Below, piece after piece: positions 1 to 6,257 of a DNA stretch of 13,973 bases. Location: positions 1 to 13,973 of the forward strand of contig CAYMVS010000058.1 in assembly GCA_964394205.1 (NCBI GenBank), written 5' to 3'. Source of the DNA: HGM05190 sp964394205 (GTDB lineage: Bacteria > Bacteroidota > Bacteroidia > Bacteroidales > Muribaculaceae). The notes under the pieces are model-generated. The model was not told the origin of the DNA. It made no database searches and saw only the letters and a program-made list of their open reading frames with translations. Every line of letters begins with the position of its first letter. Positions within the stretch are counted from its first letter, which is position 1. A program made the position numbers and the translations under genes.

Positions 1-50
1 GCGACCCCAACCTTGGCAAGGTTGTGCTCTACCAACTGAGCTATTTTCGC
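1..50 (-). tRNA. tRNA-Gly (GCC), 3' end cut off by window start
   Basis: Read on the minus strand, this is the 5' part of a tRNA (acceptor 5' strand, D arm, anticodon arm, start of the T arm). The anticodon stem CAACC/GGTTG encloses the loop TTGCCAA, giving anticodon GCC (glycine). All 50 bases are identical to 134-183 of the complete copy to the right, so this is a tandem duplicate. The rest of the T arm and the acceptor 3' strand lie outside the window. It probably shares a transcript with the neighbouring copy. Confidence 0.93.
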
Positions 51-110
51 AAGTATGTCTCAAGACTCTCACGAGCCTCACTGCGATAAAATCATGTTAA
101 AGATCTCTTG

Positions 111-183
111 AGCGAAAAACGGGACTCGAACCCGCGACCCCAACCTTGGCAAGGTTGTGCTCTACCAACTGAGCTATTTTCGC
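111..183 (-). tRNA. tRNA-Gly (GCC)
   Basis: This is a complete 73-nt cloverleaf on the minus strand. The acceptor GCGAAAA pairs with TTTTCGC, followed by discriminator T. The D stem is GCTC/GAGC, the anticodon stem CAACC/GGTTG with loop TTGCCAA (anticodon GCC), and the T arm carries TTCGAGT. CCA is not encoded, so it must be added enzymatically. The gene is followed 60 bp downstream by a second identical copy and preceded by a clear Bacteroidetes-type promoter, so the pair is probably co-transcribed. Confidence 0.97.
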
Positions 184-193
184 ATTTGCGATG

Positions 194-224
194 CAAAGGT
201 AGTCACTTTTTTCTAATTACCAAA
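194..224 (-). promoter_or_regulatory. Promoter of the tRNA-Gly pair (Bacteroidetes type)
   Basis: On the minus strand the -7 box is TACCTTTG (201 down to 194), an exact match to TAnnTTTG. The -33 element TTTG lies at 224-221, with 19 bp between the two. The -7 box ends 10 bp before the first base of the mature tRNA at 183, so the transcript would start close to the tRNA 5' end. Confidence 0.75.
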
Positions 225-260
225 ATATTTCCAATAAATTTTATCGATCAAACGGTTTTT

Positions 261-274
261 GGGCCTGTCGGCCC
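261..274 (+). other. Small GC hairpin in the tRNA-Gly/umuD intergenic region
   Basis: GGGCC (261-265), loop TGTC, GGCCC (270-274) form a perfect 5-bp stem followed by CC and four T residues (277-280). It could act as a weak rightward terminator or be a remnant. No rightward gene lies upstream of it in the window, so its role is unclear. The rest of 184-399 is AT-rich and holds only the two divergent promoter candidates. Confidence 0.3.
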
Positions 275-332
275 CCTTTTCCTATATATAAATAATGTGT
301 GGCCTCATAATGGTGTGTAATATTTTTTAACA

Positions 333-362
333 TTGGTGGGACCGGTTTTTGTCTTTATTTTG
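333..362 (+). promoter_or_regulatory. Candidate umuD promoter
   Basis: TTG at 333-335 is followed after 19 bp by TTATTTTG (355-362), which matches five of the six fixed positions of the Bacteroidetes -7 box TAnnTTTG. The -7 box ends 37 bp before the umuD ATG. The match is weaker than at the other promoters of this window, which would suit a gene that is normally held low. I see no LexA-type CTGT-N8-ACAG site. The 10-bp partial palindrome TGTC-AC-GACA at 391-400 just before the start codon is the only operator-like element visible. Confidence 0.35.
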
Positions 363-399
363 ACTATCTTCACGTCTGAAAAACCCCTTCTGTCACGAC

Positions 400-840
400 A
401 TGACCAAGCTAAACATCTATCTTGTTGACATAACCTCCAGGCAACCACTGCAATATGCCGACATTGGCGTAAGGGCCGGTTTCCCGAGCCCGGCCCAGGA
501 CTATATCTCGGAGAGCATCGACCTCAACCGCGAGCTGATCGAGCACCCGGCGGCCACTTTCTATGCCAAAGTGGTTGGCGACTCGATGGCCGACGAGGGC
601 ATCACCGAGGGCGACATCCTGGTGATCGACAAGTCGGTCGAGCCTGAAGACGGCGACCTGGCGGTGTGTTGTGTCGACGGCGAGTTCACCCTCAAGCGGC
701 TGCATTTCTCGTCGGGCAACCGGCTTTATCTGATGCCGTCCAACAGACGATACAAACCTATCGAGATCACCCCTGAAAATGACTTTATGGTCTGGGGAGT
801 GGTGATGTACACCATCAAGGCCAACCGGCGTCGCCGCTGA
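400..840 (+). CDS. umuD: UmuD-type error-prone polymerase subunit / self-cleaving serine protease
   Basis: This is a 146-aa S24-family protein, close to the roughly 140 aa usual for UmuD. The Ser-Lys dyad is present: Ser62 in GDSM and Lys99 in FTLKRL. An Ala26-Gly27 bond sits where UmuD family members self-cleave under RecA* stimulation to give UmuD'. In known systems UmuD' dimers join UmuC to form DNA polymerase V for translesion synthesis. There is no N-terminal helix-turn-helix, so it is not a LexA-like repressor. The protein ends in a run of arginines (KANRRRR). umuC follows 21 bp downstream, the usual operon pairing. Start choice: ATG at 400 gives the normal N-terminal length. No Shine-Dalgarno is seen, as expected in this phylum. 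Confidence 0.95.
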   Translation: MTKLNIYLVDITSRQPLQYADIGVRAGFPSPAQDYISESIDLNRELIEHPAATFYAKVVGDSMADEGITEGDILVIDKSVEPEDGDLAVCCVDGEFTLKRLHFSSGNRLYLMPSNRRYKPIEITPENDFMVWGVVMYTIKANRRRR

Positions 841-861
841 GATCACGTCAACAGATTGCTT

Positions 862-2157
862 ATGATCGGACTGATTGACTGTGACAACTTTTTCTGCTCG
901 TGTGAGCGTGTGTTCAGGCCCGACCTTAACGGCAGGCCGGTTGTCGTGTTGAGCAACAACGACGGGTGTGTTGTCGCGCGCTCGCGTGAGGCCAAGGCAT
1001 TGGGCGTGAGGGAGGGGCTCCCCTACTACCAGATGCTAGAGCAGTATCCCCGGGCGGGTATAGTGGCGTTTTCGTCCAACTACACGCTCTATGGCGACAT
1101 GTCGGCGCGCATCATGCGCGTGCTGCGCTCGGAGGTGCCCGAGGTCATCCAATACTCCATCGACGAGGCATTTTTAGACCTGACCGGCATGGATCACCTC
1201 GACCTGAAGAGATGGGGCGAGCAGCTGTGTCAAAAGGTGCTCCGACACACCGGCATGCCCATCAGCTTAGGGATAGCCTCATCAAAGACACTGGCAAAGG
1301 TCGCCAACAAGTTTGCCAAGAAATATCCGGCCTACAGGAAATGTTGCATGATTGGCAGCGCGAGTCAGCGCGAGACGGCGCTGCGCCTGTTTCCGGTAGG
1401 CGACGTGTGGGGCATCGGGAGGCGTATCAGCCGCCACCTCGAGCGCCACGGCATCGTCACGGCCTACGACTTTGCCACCCAGCCAAAAGACTGGGTGCGC
1501 TCGCGGTTTCATGTCACGGGCGAGCGCACGTGGGCCGAGCTCAACGGCGACGACGTGATATCGATCGATGCTCTCGATGCCGTGTCCAAGCAGACCATCG
1601 TCACCAGCCGCAGCTTTCCAAGGATGCTCACCGATGTCGCCGACCTCAGCAGCCATGTGGCCAACTATGCCGCGCGATGTGCCCTGAAACTGCGCCGGCA
1701 GGACTCGGTGTGTGCCATGGTGAGTGTCTTCATCCAGTCAAACCGTTTCCGCGACGACCTCCCTCAGCATGACGCGAGCGCCTATCACACCTTTCTGACC
1801 CCCACCTCGACCACCATTGAGATTGTCGGGGCCGCCACGACGATACTGCGGGCCATCTACCGGCGCGGCATCCACTACAAACGCGCCGGGGTGATGGTGT
1901 CGGCCATCTCGTCGGCGCGCGCCGTGCAGCCCGACATGTTCTTTCATGACCCTGACCGCAGTAAAAAGCTGCAGGATGTCTCGGCCGCCATCGACACCAT
2001 AAACCGACGCAACGGGGCCGACACCATCGTGCTCGGCGCCCAGCAATACCGCGACCGCGGCGCCGACGGCAAGAGCATCAAGTTTGTCAACGCCATACGC
2101 CGCGCCATGAAATCGCCCGACTACACGACCCGCCTGGGTGCCTTCTGTGTGGGATAA
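862..2157 (+). CDS. umuC: UmuC, Y-family DNA polymerase V catalytic subunit
   Basis: The 431-aa protein is collinear with E. coli UmuC. Catalytic acids fall at the same numbers: Asp6 in LIDCDNFF, then Asp101 and Glu102 in YSIDEAF. Position 11, the sugar steric gate (Tyr in E. coli), is Phe here. A helix-hairpin-helix stretch containing VWGIGRRIS follows the palm and fingers, then the little-finger domain. QPDMFF at 356-361 matches the position of the E. coli beta-clamp-binding motif QLNLF. The C-terminal ~70 residues resemble the UmuC-specific DUF4113 tail. A start at TTG 856 is possible in frame, but ATG 862 gives the family N-terminus (MIGLIDCDNF) and is preferred. It acts with UmuD' in mutagenic lesion bypass. 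Confidence 0.96.
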   Translation: MIGLIDCDNFFCSCERVFRPDLNGRPVVVLSNNDGCVVARSREAKALGVREGLPYYQMLEQYPRAGIVAFSSNYTLYGDMSARIMRVLRSEVPEVIQYSIDEAFLDLTGMDHLDLKRWGEQLCQKVLRHTGMPISLGIASSKTLAKVANKFAKKYPAYRKCCMIGSASQRETALRLFPVGDVWGIGRRISRHLERHGIVTAYDFATQPKDWVRSRFHVTGERTWAELNGDDVISIDALDAVSKQTIVTSRSFPRMLTDVADLSSHVANYAARCALKLRRQDSVCAMVSVFIQSNRFRDDLPQHDASAYHTFLTPTSTTIEIVGAATTILRAIYRRGIHYKRAGVMVSAISSARAVQPDMFFHDPDRSKKLQDVSAAIDTINRRNGADTIVLGAQQYRDRGADGKSIKFVNAIRRAMKSPDYTTRLGAFCVG

Positions 2158-2176
2158 AAAGTGTTAACGGGCAAAA

Positions 2177-2208
2177 CATGACAGTCCCGGCGGTGTTGTA
2201 GTGTCATG
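2177..2208 (+). repeat. Inverted repeat spanning the start codon of the lysozyme-like gene
   Basis: CATGACA (2177-2183) and TGTCATG (2202-2208) are perfect 7-bp reverse complements separated by 18 bp. The right arm contains the ATG (2206-2208) of the next gene. In RNA this could form a hairpin that hides the start codon; in DNA it could be a dyad operator. It is short enough that chance is possible. Confidence 0.4.
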
Positions 2209-2784
2209 AATGTGTTGAAAAGAATATTACTCACGACAGGGGTAGGCATCGCCGCGGCCGGGATATTCCTGGCCCCTGCAGGCCACAGCGAGCCATCGGG
2301 CACGGGTCAACCGCCCGAGACGACCTTTGAGAAAGCTGTCGAGATCATAAAACGATATGAGACCCTTCACAAGCCGCGGCACTGGCCGCTGGTAGGCTAC
2401 GGACACATGGTGCTCCCCGGCGAGAGATTCTCGCGCACCCAGCCCTTGAGCGAAACCCAGGCCGACGCGCTGTTGCGCAAAGATCTGTTGAAAAACTGTG
2501 CCGTCTTCCGCGAGTTTGGCAAGGATTCCCTACTTTTGGGCGTGCTGGCCTACAATATAGGCTCGGGCGCGGTGAAAAACTCGTCGGTGGTGAAAAAACT
2601 GCGTGCCGGCGACCGCAACATACGCGACAGCTATCTGGCCCACTGCCGATATCGCGGCAAGGCGCACGCCGGGCTGAGGAAACGCCGTGTCGAGGAGTTT
2701 GAGACCCTGTTTGACGTGCCGTTTTATCCCGTCGCCACCCCCCGCGACACCATTATAGAACCTGAAGTAAGAAATAAAAATTAA
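2206..2784 (+). CDS. Exported lysozyme-like protein (glycoside hydrolase family 24 type)
   Basis: This 192-aa protein begins with a hydrophobic segment (residues 6-23) ending in APAGHS, probably a Sec signal peptide or membrane anchor. The body resembles phage-type lysozymes. Glu52 in IKRYETLH lies where the catalytic acid is expected, followed by VGYGHM (63-68) and a C-terminal helical half with YNIGSG, typical of the fold. Residues 57-62 are shortened compared with T4 lysozyme: the catalytic Asp is not evident, and the Thr of TIGYGH is Val. The length suits the family. If active it would cleave the glycan strands of peptidoglycan in the periplasm. It lies 48 bp after umuC on the same strand and 1 bp before the next gene, so it is probably in the same transcript. 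Family assignment is fairly sure; activity is not. Confidence 0.78.
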   Translation: MNVLKRILLTTGVGIAAAGIFLAPAGHSEPSGTGQPPETTFEKAVEIIKRYETLHKPRHWPLVGYGHMVLPGERFSRTQPLSETQADALLRKDLLKNCAVFREFGKDSLLLGVLAYNIGSGAVKNSSVVKKLRAGDRNIRDSYLAHCRYRGKAHAGLRKRRVEEFETLFDVPFYPVATPRDTIIEPEVRNKN

Positions 2785-2785
2785 G

Positions 2786-3613
2786 ATGAATAGATTTTTA
2801 ACTCGCGCCGGTGTGTTGTTGACCGTCACCGCCGGTCTGGCCGGTTGCCACACCCCGTCATCCACCCCCACCGCCGAGGTGACCGCGATTGAGGCCACCG
2901 ACTCCATCCCCACGGCCGTCAAAGAGTTTGTCAAGGCTGTGGCCACCAACGACAGCGCCACCTTTGCCTCGCTTGTGGGCTACCCCCTTGAGCGCCCCTA
3001 CCCGTTGGCCGACATTGTCGACTCGTCACAGATGGCCGCCTACTACCGTGTGTTGGTCGACGACTCCCTGAGACAGGTTGTCACCACTGCCGGCCCCGAC
3101 GACTGGCACGAGGTAGGATGGCGCGGATGGATGCTTAAAGACGGCGCCTATGTGTGGATATATGACAATGTGTACAGCGTCAACTATCTCTCGAGCCACG
3201 AGCGCCGCGAGATGGCCCGCCTCGTGGCCGACGAGATCGCGTCGCTGCCCGACACCCTTGGTCACGGCATCACCCCGATGGGGTGTTTTGTCGGCGCCGA
3301 CAATGCCGTCTACCGTCTTGACAAAATGCCGGGCGACAATAACTTCAGGCTCGCTGTCTACAAAGACCCCGACGCCCTTGACGCCAACCCCGACATGACG
3401 CTCACCGGCTCGGTCGAGATACAGGGTACTGTCGGAAGCCCCCTCTACACGTTCAGCCAGGGCGACACCACAATCTCGCTCGAGCCCTTCTCGAGTGACG
3501 ACAGCGGCCCCGAGCTGCAGATAGAGCGCAAAGGCAAAACAAAGACCGTCAACCTCAAGCCATCCTATTGGCGCCTCCTGATAAAAAACAAAAAAAACGA
3601 CGCTGAAAAATAA
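2786..3613 (+). CDS. Lipoprotein of unknown function
   Basis: This 275-aa protein has a type II signal peptide with lipobox LAGC; Cys21 is the predicted lipidation site. The residues after the Cys (HTPSSTPT) lack the acidic surface-export signal known in Bacteroidetes, so a periplasmic location is more likely than the cell surface. Residues about 45-110 (EFVKAVATNDSATFASLVGYP and onward) have the look of an NTF2-like small domain. A Trp/Tyr-rich stretch (WHEVGWRGWMLK, then WIYDNVYSVNYL) follows, and the C-terminal third is beta-rich and ends in a Lys-rich tail. I do not recognise the family. The start codon is 1 bp after the stop of the lysozyme-like gene, suggesting translational coupling and a shared envelope role. 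Confidence 0.82.
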   Translation: MNRFLTRAGVLLTVTAGLAGCHTPSSTPTAEVTAIEATDSIPTAVKEFVKAVATNDSATFASLVGYPLERPYPLADIVDSSQMAAYYRVLVDDSLRQVVTTAGPDDWHEVGWRGWMLKDGAYVWIYDNVYSVNYLSSHERREMARLVADEIASLPDTLGHGITPMGCFVGADNAVYRLDKMPGDNNFRLAVYKDPDALDANPDMTLTGSVEIQGTVGSPLYTFSQGDTTISLEPFSSDDSGPELQIERKGKTKTVNLKPSYWRLLIKNKKNDAEK

Positions 3614-3627
3614 AAATGGCCGAAAAG

Positions 3628-3658
3628 TTGGATAGTTGAGACCTCTTCACTATCTTTG
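3628..3658 (+). promoter_or_regulatory. Promoter of tRNA-Tyr (Bacteroidetes type)
   Basis: TTG at 3628-3630, a 20-bp spacer, then TATCTTTG at 3651-3658, an exact TAnnTTTG. The -7 box ends 14 bp before the mature tRNA 5' end at 3673. Confidence 0.8.
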
Positions 3659-3672
3659 CACCCACATTGACC

Positions 3673-3755
3673 GGGCGAATACCAGAGTGGCCAAATGGGG
3701 CAGACTGTAAATCTGCTGGTTTTTACCTTCGGTGGTTCGAATCCATCTTCGCCCA
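3673..3755 (+). tRNA. tRNA-Tyr (GTA)
   Basis: This is a complete 83-nt class II tRNA with a long variable arm. The acceptor GGGCGAA (3673-3679) pairs with TTCGCCC (3748-3754); the discriminator is A at 3755. The anticodon stem CAGA/TCTG encloses CTGTAAA, anticodon GTA (tyrosine). The T arm is GGTGG-TTCGAAT-CCATC with one G-T pair. CCA is not encoded. It has its own promoter and terminator, so it is a monocistronic unit. Confidence 0.97.
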
Positions 3756-3760
3756 CTGCT

Positions 3761-3803
3761 CGCGCGACACCTCATCACCAGGAGGTGTCGCGCGCGTTTT
3801 TTT
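3761..3803 (+). terminator. Strong intrinsic terminator after tRNA-Tyr
   Basis: A perfect 13-bp stem, CGCGCGACACCTC (3761-3773) with GAGGTGTCGCGCG (3782-3794), has an 8-nt loop. It is followed by CG and seven T residues (3797-3803). It begins 5 bp after the tRNA and would insulate the downstream TonB-like gene from the upstream operon. Confidence 0.93.
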
Positions 3804-3902
3804 GCCCTGCCCAACCGCAATGCGACCCACATAATCCCGACTCTGCGCCAATGGTTGGATGTGCCAATGAAGATTTATGATGGGATTTAGCAAAAATTTT
3901 AT

Positions 3903-3910
3903 TAATTTTG
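3903..3910 (+). promoter_or_regulatory. Candidate -7 box of the TonB-like gene
   Basis: TAATTTTG exactly matches TAnnTTTG. At the expected 20-bp distance upstream there is only ATG (3880-3882) rather than TTG, so the -33 element is weak. A transcript from here would begin near 3917, upstream of the ATG at 3940 but downstream of the alternative in-frame ATG at 3877. Confidence 0.5.
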
Positions 3911-3939
3911 CAACAAATTCATATCTAAAAACATCCCCG

Positions 3940-5433
3940 ATGAACCGATCATTATCAATAGCTGTGATTGCACTGACAGCACTTGCAGGTGCTGTTTCAA
4001 CAACATCCAAGACCTACAACACAACCTCGCCCACCATCGAGGTGGAGTCGCTGATAATCGACACCATAGCGGCCCGCCAGGAGATGGTCAAGAGTGACTC
4101 GATACGTAAACACTGGGTGAGCGTCTACCGGCGCATGCACAACGGGCTGAAGACTCTGCCCGAGAAATGGGGCAAAGAGGGGCTGAGCCGCAACGAGCTG
4201 ACCGCTCTCGACTCTCTCATCGCCTACCCGGCGACCCGCGCTCTCCCCTCCTACAGCAAGATTGTCAAAGACCGCGAGAAGGGGAAAGCCCACAAAGACC
4301 TTGCCGCCACGTTTGACGAGTTTATAAACTACTGTGACAGCCGCATGGAGGCCTGGATGGGCACTTTCTACAACCCCTCGACGGCTCCCCGCGTCAAGAA
4401 AGCCCGACTGCTCAACAATCCTTTCTATCTGCCGGCCATCATCAACAAGCCGGCCATGATGGACTCGACCGACTATGACAGCCAGGTGCTCAACTGGGCG
4501 TGGACCGACACCGACAAATGGACAAAACGCGAGGAGACCTATCCCAAGCCTTTCAACTATCGCGAGTATGCCTCCCACCCCGAGCTGCGCGTCATCGGCA
4601 GCATGATTTTTGACAAGCAAGGCAACCTCATCGCCATCAAGCGATTGCCTCGCACCGGGCGTCAGCTGCGTCAGAAAGACGGGCTGCTATACCCCCAGAT
4701 GATCGACTCGCTGCTGCAGCGCGACTACCTTAACAATGTCGACAACATACAGAGCGAGGAAGACCCTGTCAACCCGGTGCTGCGCGCCCGTCTTGGCATC
4801 GATGACAACCCCGAGCTTGCCTCCGAGCCTAACAAACGTGCCCAGGCATGGATCAATCAGCTGACGCGCAAGCATCAAGCCGAGTTGGCGCGCATCTACA
4901 AGGTGGAGCGCTTTGACGACCAACGTTTCTTCCTGACCATGCTCGACGACCAGGGCAACAGCACCTACCGCATCTTTGTCGAGGCCAAGCAGTCGGGGCC
5001 ATACGATGCTGTCTACAATGTGCTCGGCATCGAACAGGCCGAGCCCGTGAGTGTCGACATGAACTTTAAGCCCGACACAAAGAGCAGCGACGCCGCCCTG
5101 TTGCCTTTCTACATGATTCCCGAAGAGCCGGCCACCATGCCCGGCGGCGACGAGGCTCTCACCCAATTCATGCTCAACAACATGAAACTGCCTGTCGGCG
5201 CCCTGCCCGACGACTTTGACCACCCCGTCACTCTCGCTCTTGAGGTCGACAAAACAGGCAAAGTGCAGAATGTGTGGGTTATACGCACCAGTGGCACAAC
5301 GCTCGACGCCGTTGCCTCGACTGCCGCCGGCAACATACGCAGCATGCTGCCCGGCAAGGTCAACATGCAGCCGGTCAACTCGATGCGCTACATCACGGTA
5401 GTGTTCAACAAAACCGGAATGACCATCAAATAA
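3940..5433 (+). CDS. Exported protein with C-terminal TonB-like domain
   Basis: This 497-aa protein starts with a signal peptide or single N-terminal anchor (MNRSLSIAVIALTALAGAVS) without a lipobox Cys. Residues about 25-385 are mostly hydrophilic and rich in charged and aromatic positions, and match no domain I know. From about residue 400 the sequence GGDEALTQFMLNN, then LALEVDKTGKVQNVWVIRTSG and a terminal strand YITVVFN, follows the TonB C-terminal pattern, the part that touches the TonB box of outer-membrane receptors. There is no proline-rich linker, unlike classical TonB. An upstream ATG at 3877 is in frame, but it lies before the likely transcript start and adds a non-signal extension, so ATG 3940 is chosen. 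The next gene follows after 11 bp. The energy-transducer role is inferred from the C-terminus only. Confidence 0.8.
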   Translation: MNRSLSIAVIALTALAGAVSTTSKTYNTTSPTIEVESLIIDTIAARQEMVKSDSIRKHWVSVYRRMHNGLKTLPEKWGKEGLSRNELTALDSLIAYPATRALPSYSKIVKDREKGKAHKDLAATFDEFINYCDSRMEAWMGTFYNPSTAPRVKKARLLNNPFYLPAIINKPAMMDSTDYDSQVLNWAWTDTDKWTKREETYPKPFNYREYASHPELRVIGSMIFDKQGNLIAIKRLPRTGRQLRQKDGLLYPQMIDSLLQRDYLNNVDNIQSEEDPVNPVLRARLGIDDNPELASEPNKRAQAWINQLTRKHQAELARIYKVERFDDQRFFLTMLDDQGNSTYRIFVEAKQSGPYDAVYNVLGIEQAEPVSVDMNFKPDTKSSDAALLPFYMIPEEPATMPGGDEALTQFMLNNMKLPVGALPDDFDHPVTLALEVDKTGKVQNVWVIRTSGTTLDAVASTAAGNIRSMLPGKVNMQPVNSMRYITVVFNKTGMTIK

Positions 5434-5444
5434 AACATAACTGA

Positions 5445-6257
5445 ATGAGTATCAACACCCCTGGTCAAGTTATCGAGACCGTCGTCGCGACCGGTCAAAG
5501 GAAGTCATCGCTCACGTCAAGCCGGCCCATGCTTGCCCTGCTCTCGGCCATCATGGCCGGGACATTCATCGCCTTGGGCGGCCTGCTGGCAGTGATTGTC
5601 AGCCAGGGATTTCCCGAGGCTGCGGCCGGCAATGAGGCGCTGTGCCGGGTGTTGAGCGGCGTGATGTTCCCCATAGGGCTGATTTTAGTGGTGTTTATGG
5701 GGGTCGAGCTGTTCACCGGCAACAACGCCCTGCTCATCCCGGCGGCCATGCGCCACAAACTGACCGTCGGCGAGGTGGCCCTCAACTGGACGATAGTCTA
5801 TATCGGCAACTTCATAGGGGCCGTCGGTTTCACCCTCCTTTTTGCCTACGCGACCGGGATAACCGACAGCGGGCTGTACTCAACAGCCGCCGTCAAGATA
5901 GCCACAACCAAGGTCAACCTGTCGTGGTGGGAAGTGTTCACCCGAGGCATTGGCGCCAATATGCTTGTCTGCCTGGCTATCTGGCTCGGGCTGTCGTGCA
6001 GGGGCGGTTTTGCCCGCATGTTCGGGCTGTGGCTGCCGGTGATGGCCTTTGTGGTGTTAGGGTTTGAGCACTCGATAGCCAATATGTTTTACCTGCCGCT
6101 GGGGCTGCTTCATGGCGCCGGGTTCACAATCGCCGAGGCCGTCTGGCAAAACCTCATCCCGGCCACTTTGGGCAATATCGTTGGTGGAGCGCTGTTTGTC
6201 GGAGCCGCGATGACATGGCTTCACGGGCGCCCGTCACCCTCGCCGGGCACAAACTGA
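5445..6257 (+). CDS. Formate/nitrite transporter family (FNT) channel
   Basis: The 270-aa membrane protein has about six hydrophobic segments and the FNT signatures ELFTGNN (88-94) and GFEHSIANMF (206-215). Residues important in E. coli FocA fall at the same numbers: Thr91, Lys156 and the central His209. The family forms pentameric inner-membrane pores for monovalent anions such as formate, nitrite or hydrosulfide; the sequence alone does not decide the substrate. In an anaerobic gut-type organism formate export or uptake is plausible. There is no fused or adjacent pyruvate-formate lyase. It sits 11 bp after the TonB-like gene, so it is probably co-transcribed with it, and its last 37 bp overlap the convergent lipoprotein gene. 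Confidence 0.93.
   Translation: MSINTPGQVIETVVATGQRKSSLTSSRPMLALLSAIMAGTFIALGGLLAVIVSQGFPEAAAGNEALCRVLSGVMFPIGLILVVFMGVELFTGNNALLIPAAMRHKLTVGEVALNWTIVYIGNFIGAVGFTLLFAYATGITDSGLYSTAAVKIATTKVNLSWWEVFTRGIGANMLVCLAIWLGLSCRGGFARMFGLWLPVMAFVVLGFEHSIANMFYLPLGLLHGAGFTIAEAVWQNLIPATLGNIVGGALFVGAAMTWLHGRPSPSPGTN

Noticed and set aside
1..183. Repeat unit of a CRISPR array
   Set aside because: The repeated sequence folds as a tRNA, and only two copies exist.
108..320. Open frame of 70 codons beginning MSEKRDSNPRPQPWQ
   Set aside because: It is the complement of the tRNA-Gly gene read as protein, a well-known annotation artefact, and runs into AT-rich intergenic sequence.
363..400. LexA/SOS box upstream of umuD
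   Set aside because: No CTGT-N8-ACAG or similar dyad is present; TGTC-AC-GACA is too short and has the wrong spacing.
862..3755. umuDC region as a mobile element inserted between tRNA genes
   Set aside because: No integrase, no direct repeats of tRNA 3' ends, no inverted repeats of element type, and composition like the rest of the window.
3811..3858. CCAACC...GGTTGG inverted repeat upstream of the TonB-like gene
   Set aside because: Six-base arms with a 36-nt loop are expected by chance.
3565..3880. Several short open frames on both strands around tRNA-Tyr
   Set aside because: All cover the tRNA, its terminator or its promoter, and have no protein-like features.
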